Assembly: GCA_913051905.1 (NCBI GenBank)
Contig: CAJXBY010000133.1
Location: 1-7,388, forward strand
Direction: 5' to 3'
Source: an uncultured Gammaproteobacteria bacterium
GTDB lineage: Bacteria; Pseudomonadota; Gammaproteobacteria; Arenicellales; UBA868
DNA: 7,388 bases
Part shown: positions 6,058 to 7,388 of the stretch, piece by piece
Numbering within the stretch: position 1 is the stretch's first letter
Layout: every line of letters starts with the position of its first letter
Notes under the pieces: generated by a model
Database searches by the model: none
What the model saw: the letters and a program-made list of their open reading frames with translations, nothing else
Told to the model about the DNA's origin: nothing
Program-made: the position numbers and the translations under genes

Positions 6058-6564
6058 ATGGTCAGTGTCGCTGTCAGTATCGGTAGCAACATCGATCGAG
6101 AGAACAACATCCGGGCGGGCCTTGCGGCACTGGGCCGGATTTACGGCCCAGTCCGCCTGTCATCGGTTTACGCCAATCCTGCGGTGGGTTTCGAAGGACC
6201 CGAATTCTTCAATCTGGTGGCCGCTTTTGACACCGGTCAATCGGCTACGGAGATCGTCGCCAGTCTGCGGAGTATCGAAACTGAACGGGGCCGTGTGCGG
6301 ACCGGTAATTTGTTGGACTCACGCGAACTCGATCTGGACCTGCTGCTCTACGGTGATGCTGTCCTGTATAGCGAAGGGCTGGATGTACCCCGGGAAGAAA
6401 TTCTCGAGCAGGCCTATGTGCTGAAGCCTTTGAGCCAGATTCTGCCGGAGCACCGCCACCCGGTAAGCGGGGAGCGCTATGCCGCGCTTTGGGAAGAGAT
6501 GGCGTCAGCTGTCGGAGAACAGCTCGAAGAAGTGACGCTCAATCTTGAACCGGCCGCCGGTTAG
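6058..6564 (+). CDS. folK: 6-hydroxymethyl-dihydropterin pyrophosphokinase FolK (HPPK)
   Basis: FolK transfers pyrophosphate from ATP to 6-hydroxymethyl-7,8-dihydropterin, preparing it for condensation with p-aminobenzoate by FolP. The 168-residue protein opens with VSVAVSIGSNIDRENNI, the HPPK start (SIGSN at 7-11). It has the pterin-pocket stretch SSVYANPAVGFEGPEFFNLV, then RGRVRTGN and ELDLDLLLYGD, whose D92 and D94 are the two magnesium-binding aspartates. LKPLSQILPEHRHPVSG closes the conserved part. The substrate-binding segments are complete, so the enzyme should be active. The ATG immediately follows the folB stop and is preceded by GGAG at 8 bases. The 3' end lies 4 bases from the stop of the convergent reductase gene. 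Confidence 0.96.
   Translation: MVSVAVSIGSNIDRENNIRAGLAALGRIYGPVRLSSVYANPAVGFEGPEFFNLVAAFDTGQSATEIVASLRSIETERGRVRTGNLLDSRELDLDLLLYGDAVLYSEGLDVPREEILEQAYVLKPLSQILPEHRHPVSGERYAALWEEMASAVGEQLEEVTLNLEPAAG
6548..6562. terminator. hairpin at the folK/reductase convergent end
   Basis: AACCGG (6548-6553) and CCGGTT (6557-6562) form a perfect 6-base stem with a 3-base loop, overlapping the folK stop codon. No T tract follows on either strand, so a classical intrinsic terminator is not shown. Because the hairpin is symmetric it could slow or protect transcripts from both directions. Confidence 0.25.
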
Positions 6565-6568
6565 GCTG

Positions 6569-7324
6569 TCAGGGAACGATCGAGCGGCCGCCATCCACAT
6601 TGATGACCTGTCCCGTTAGGAACCCCGCGTCGCGGACTAGAAACAGCACCGTTCGTGCAATGTCTTCGGGTTCGCCGTTTCTTTTCAGCGGGGTCCGGGA
6701 AATAATGCGCTGTTGGGCGATCTGGTCAGCGTCGTCCTCCGGCCAGAGTATTGCGCCGGGAGCCACCGCATTGACCCGGATGTCCGGGGCTAGGTCTCGC
6801 GCTAGGGACCGGGTCAGAGCAATCAATCCCGCCTTGGCTGCATTGTAGACCGAGTGTGATTTGAGTGGTCGTTCGGCATAGATATCAACCAGGTTGACGA
6901 TACAGCCGCCGGCTTCGGCCAGTGCTCCGGCTGCAGCTTGGGCCAGAAAGTAGGGAGCCTTTAGATTGACACCGACAAGATCCTCCCACTGCGCTTCGCT
7001 CGTTTCCCCGATAGGCGTCGGATAAAAAGTCGAGGCGTTGTTGACCAGTACGTCAAGTCGGCCGAATGTTTCAGTTGTCTGGCTGACAAGTTTCTCGAGT
7101 TTTGCCAGTTCCCGCAAATCCGTACCGATCAGCATTACCGATTCTGGTCGTAGCTTGTGGAGATCGACCTGTAGTGCGCGGGCTTTTTCAGCCGATGAAT
7201 GATAGTGAATGACGAGGTTCATCCCCTCGGCGTGCAGTGCGCGGGCGATACTGGCGCCGATGCGAAACGCGCCACCCGTAATCAGGGCGACCTTGTTTTT
7301 AAGCTCTTCGTGAGGGCTGTTCAT
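6569..7324 (-). CDS. pteridine reductase-type SDR oxidoreductase (FolM-like)
   Basis: This 251-residue short-chain dehydrogenase probably reduces dihydropterins with NADPH, like PTR1 and bacterial FolM. The cofactor loop reads ALITGGAFRIGASIARAL, where the Arg of the RIG form replaces the usual third glycine as in pteridine reductases. HYHSSAEKA follows, also PTR1-like. VNNAS (94-98) runs into FYPTPIGE, a hallmark of this group. The catalytic serine of ordinary SDRs is Asp147 here (LVDIYAERP), followed by Y160 and K164 in YNAAKAG; PTR1 likewise has Asp in that place. VNAVAPGAILWPE and the C-terminal GQVINVDGG complete the fold. Its position against folB-folK supports a pterin substrate, possibly dihydromonapterin or dihydrofolate. 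The ATG at 7324 gives a normal N-terminus but a weak ribosome site. Which pterin it uses cannot be read from the sequence. Confidence 0.88.
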   Translation of the reverse strand: MNSPHEELKNKVALITGGAFRIGASIARALHAEGMNLVIHYHSSAEKARALQVDLHKLRPESVMLIGTDLRELAKLEKLVSQTTETFGRLDVLVNNASTFYPTPIGETSEAQWEDLVGVNLKAPYFLAQAAAGALAEAGGCIVNLVDIYAERPLKSHSVYNAAKAGLIALTRSLARDLAPDIRVNAVAPGAILWPEDDADQIAQQRIISRTPLKRNGEPEDIARTVLFLVRDAGFLTGQVINVDGGRSIVP

Positions 7325-7351
7325 ACAGGGTCTGAACTCCGGCCGGTTACA

Positions 7352-7388
7352 ATGACAAGAATAGTACCAACCCTGGCGCCAGAGGTGC
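7352..7388 (+). CDS. possible start of a divergent gene (12 codons, open at edge)
   Basis: An ATG at 7352 begins an open frame reading MTRIVPTLAPEV to the window edge, divergent from the reductase gene with 27 bases between the starts. No clear Shine-Dalgarno precedes it, and twelve residues are too few to assign a family. The segment also includes the perfect 10-base palindrome CTGGCGCCAG at 7373-7382. It may simply be upstream sequence of the reductase gene. Confidence 0.15.
   Translation, partial: MTRIVPTLAPEV

Overview
This window looks like core chromosome of a gammaproteobacterium. It carries the tsaD/rpsU divergent pair, the neighbouring plsY and folB genes, and dnaG nearby, an arrangement familiar from E. 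coli and relatives. By eye GC is moderately high, roughly 55-60%. The proteins match full-length bacterial families with their catalytic residues in place. I found no insertion sequence, phage gene, CRISPR array, tRNA or rRNA. The exact genus cannot be read from the sequence.

Layout. Bases 1-1835 hold dnaG (primase) on the minus strand, still open at the left edge, where the last ~60 bases become extremely GC-rich and low-complexity. A 172-base divergent spacer separates it from ctaA/COX15 (heme A synthase, 2008-3045, plus). Next come the minus-strand genes yqeY (3086-3532) and rpsU (3571-3786), with rpsU upstream of yqeY. A 221-base divergent control region follows, then tsaD (4008-5024, plus). 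tsaD converges almost end to end on plsY (5033-5623, minus). plsY is divergent from the folB-folK pair (5704-6564, plus). folK converges, with a 4-base gap, on a pteridine-reductase-type SDR gene (6569-7324, minus). The final 64 bases are its upstream region, possibly with the first codons of a divergent gene.

How the genes relate. rpsU and dnaG are two members of the classical macromolecular-synthesis operon (rpsU-dnaG-rpoD). Here ctaA lies between them on the opposite strand, so dnaG must be transcribed separately, and a good extended -10 sits just upstream of it. tsaD makes the t6A modification of tRNA, and plsY starts phospholipid synthesis. folB and folK are consecutive steps of folate synthesis, and the neighbouring SDR probably reduces pterins, so the right third is a small pterin/folate neighbourhood.

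I did not find an undescribed system. The points most worth checking are the odd left edge of dnaG, the interruption of the rpsU-dnaG operon by ctaA, and the overlapping divergent -10 elements between plsY and folB. All promoter and terminator calls were made by eye and are tentative.
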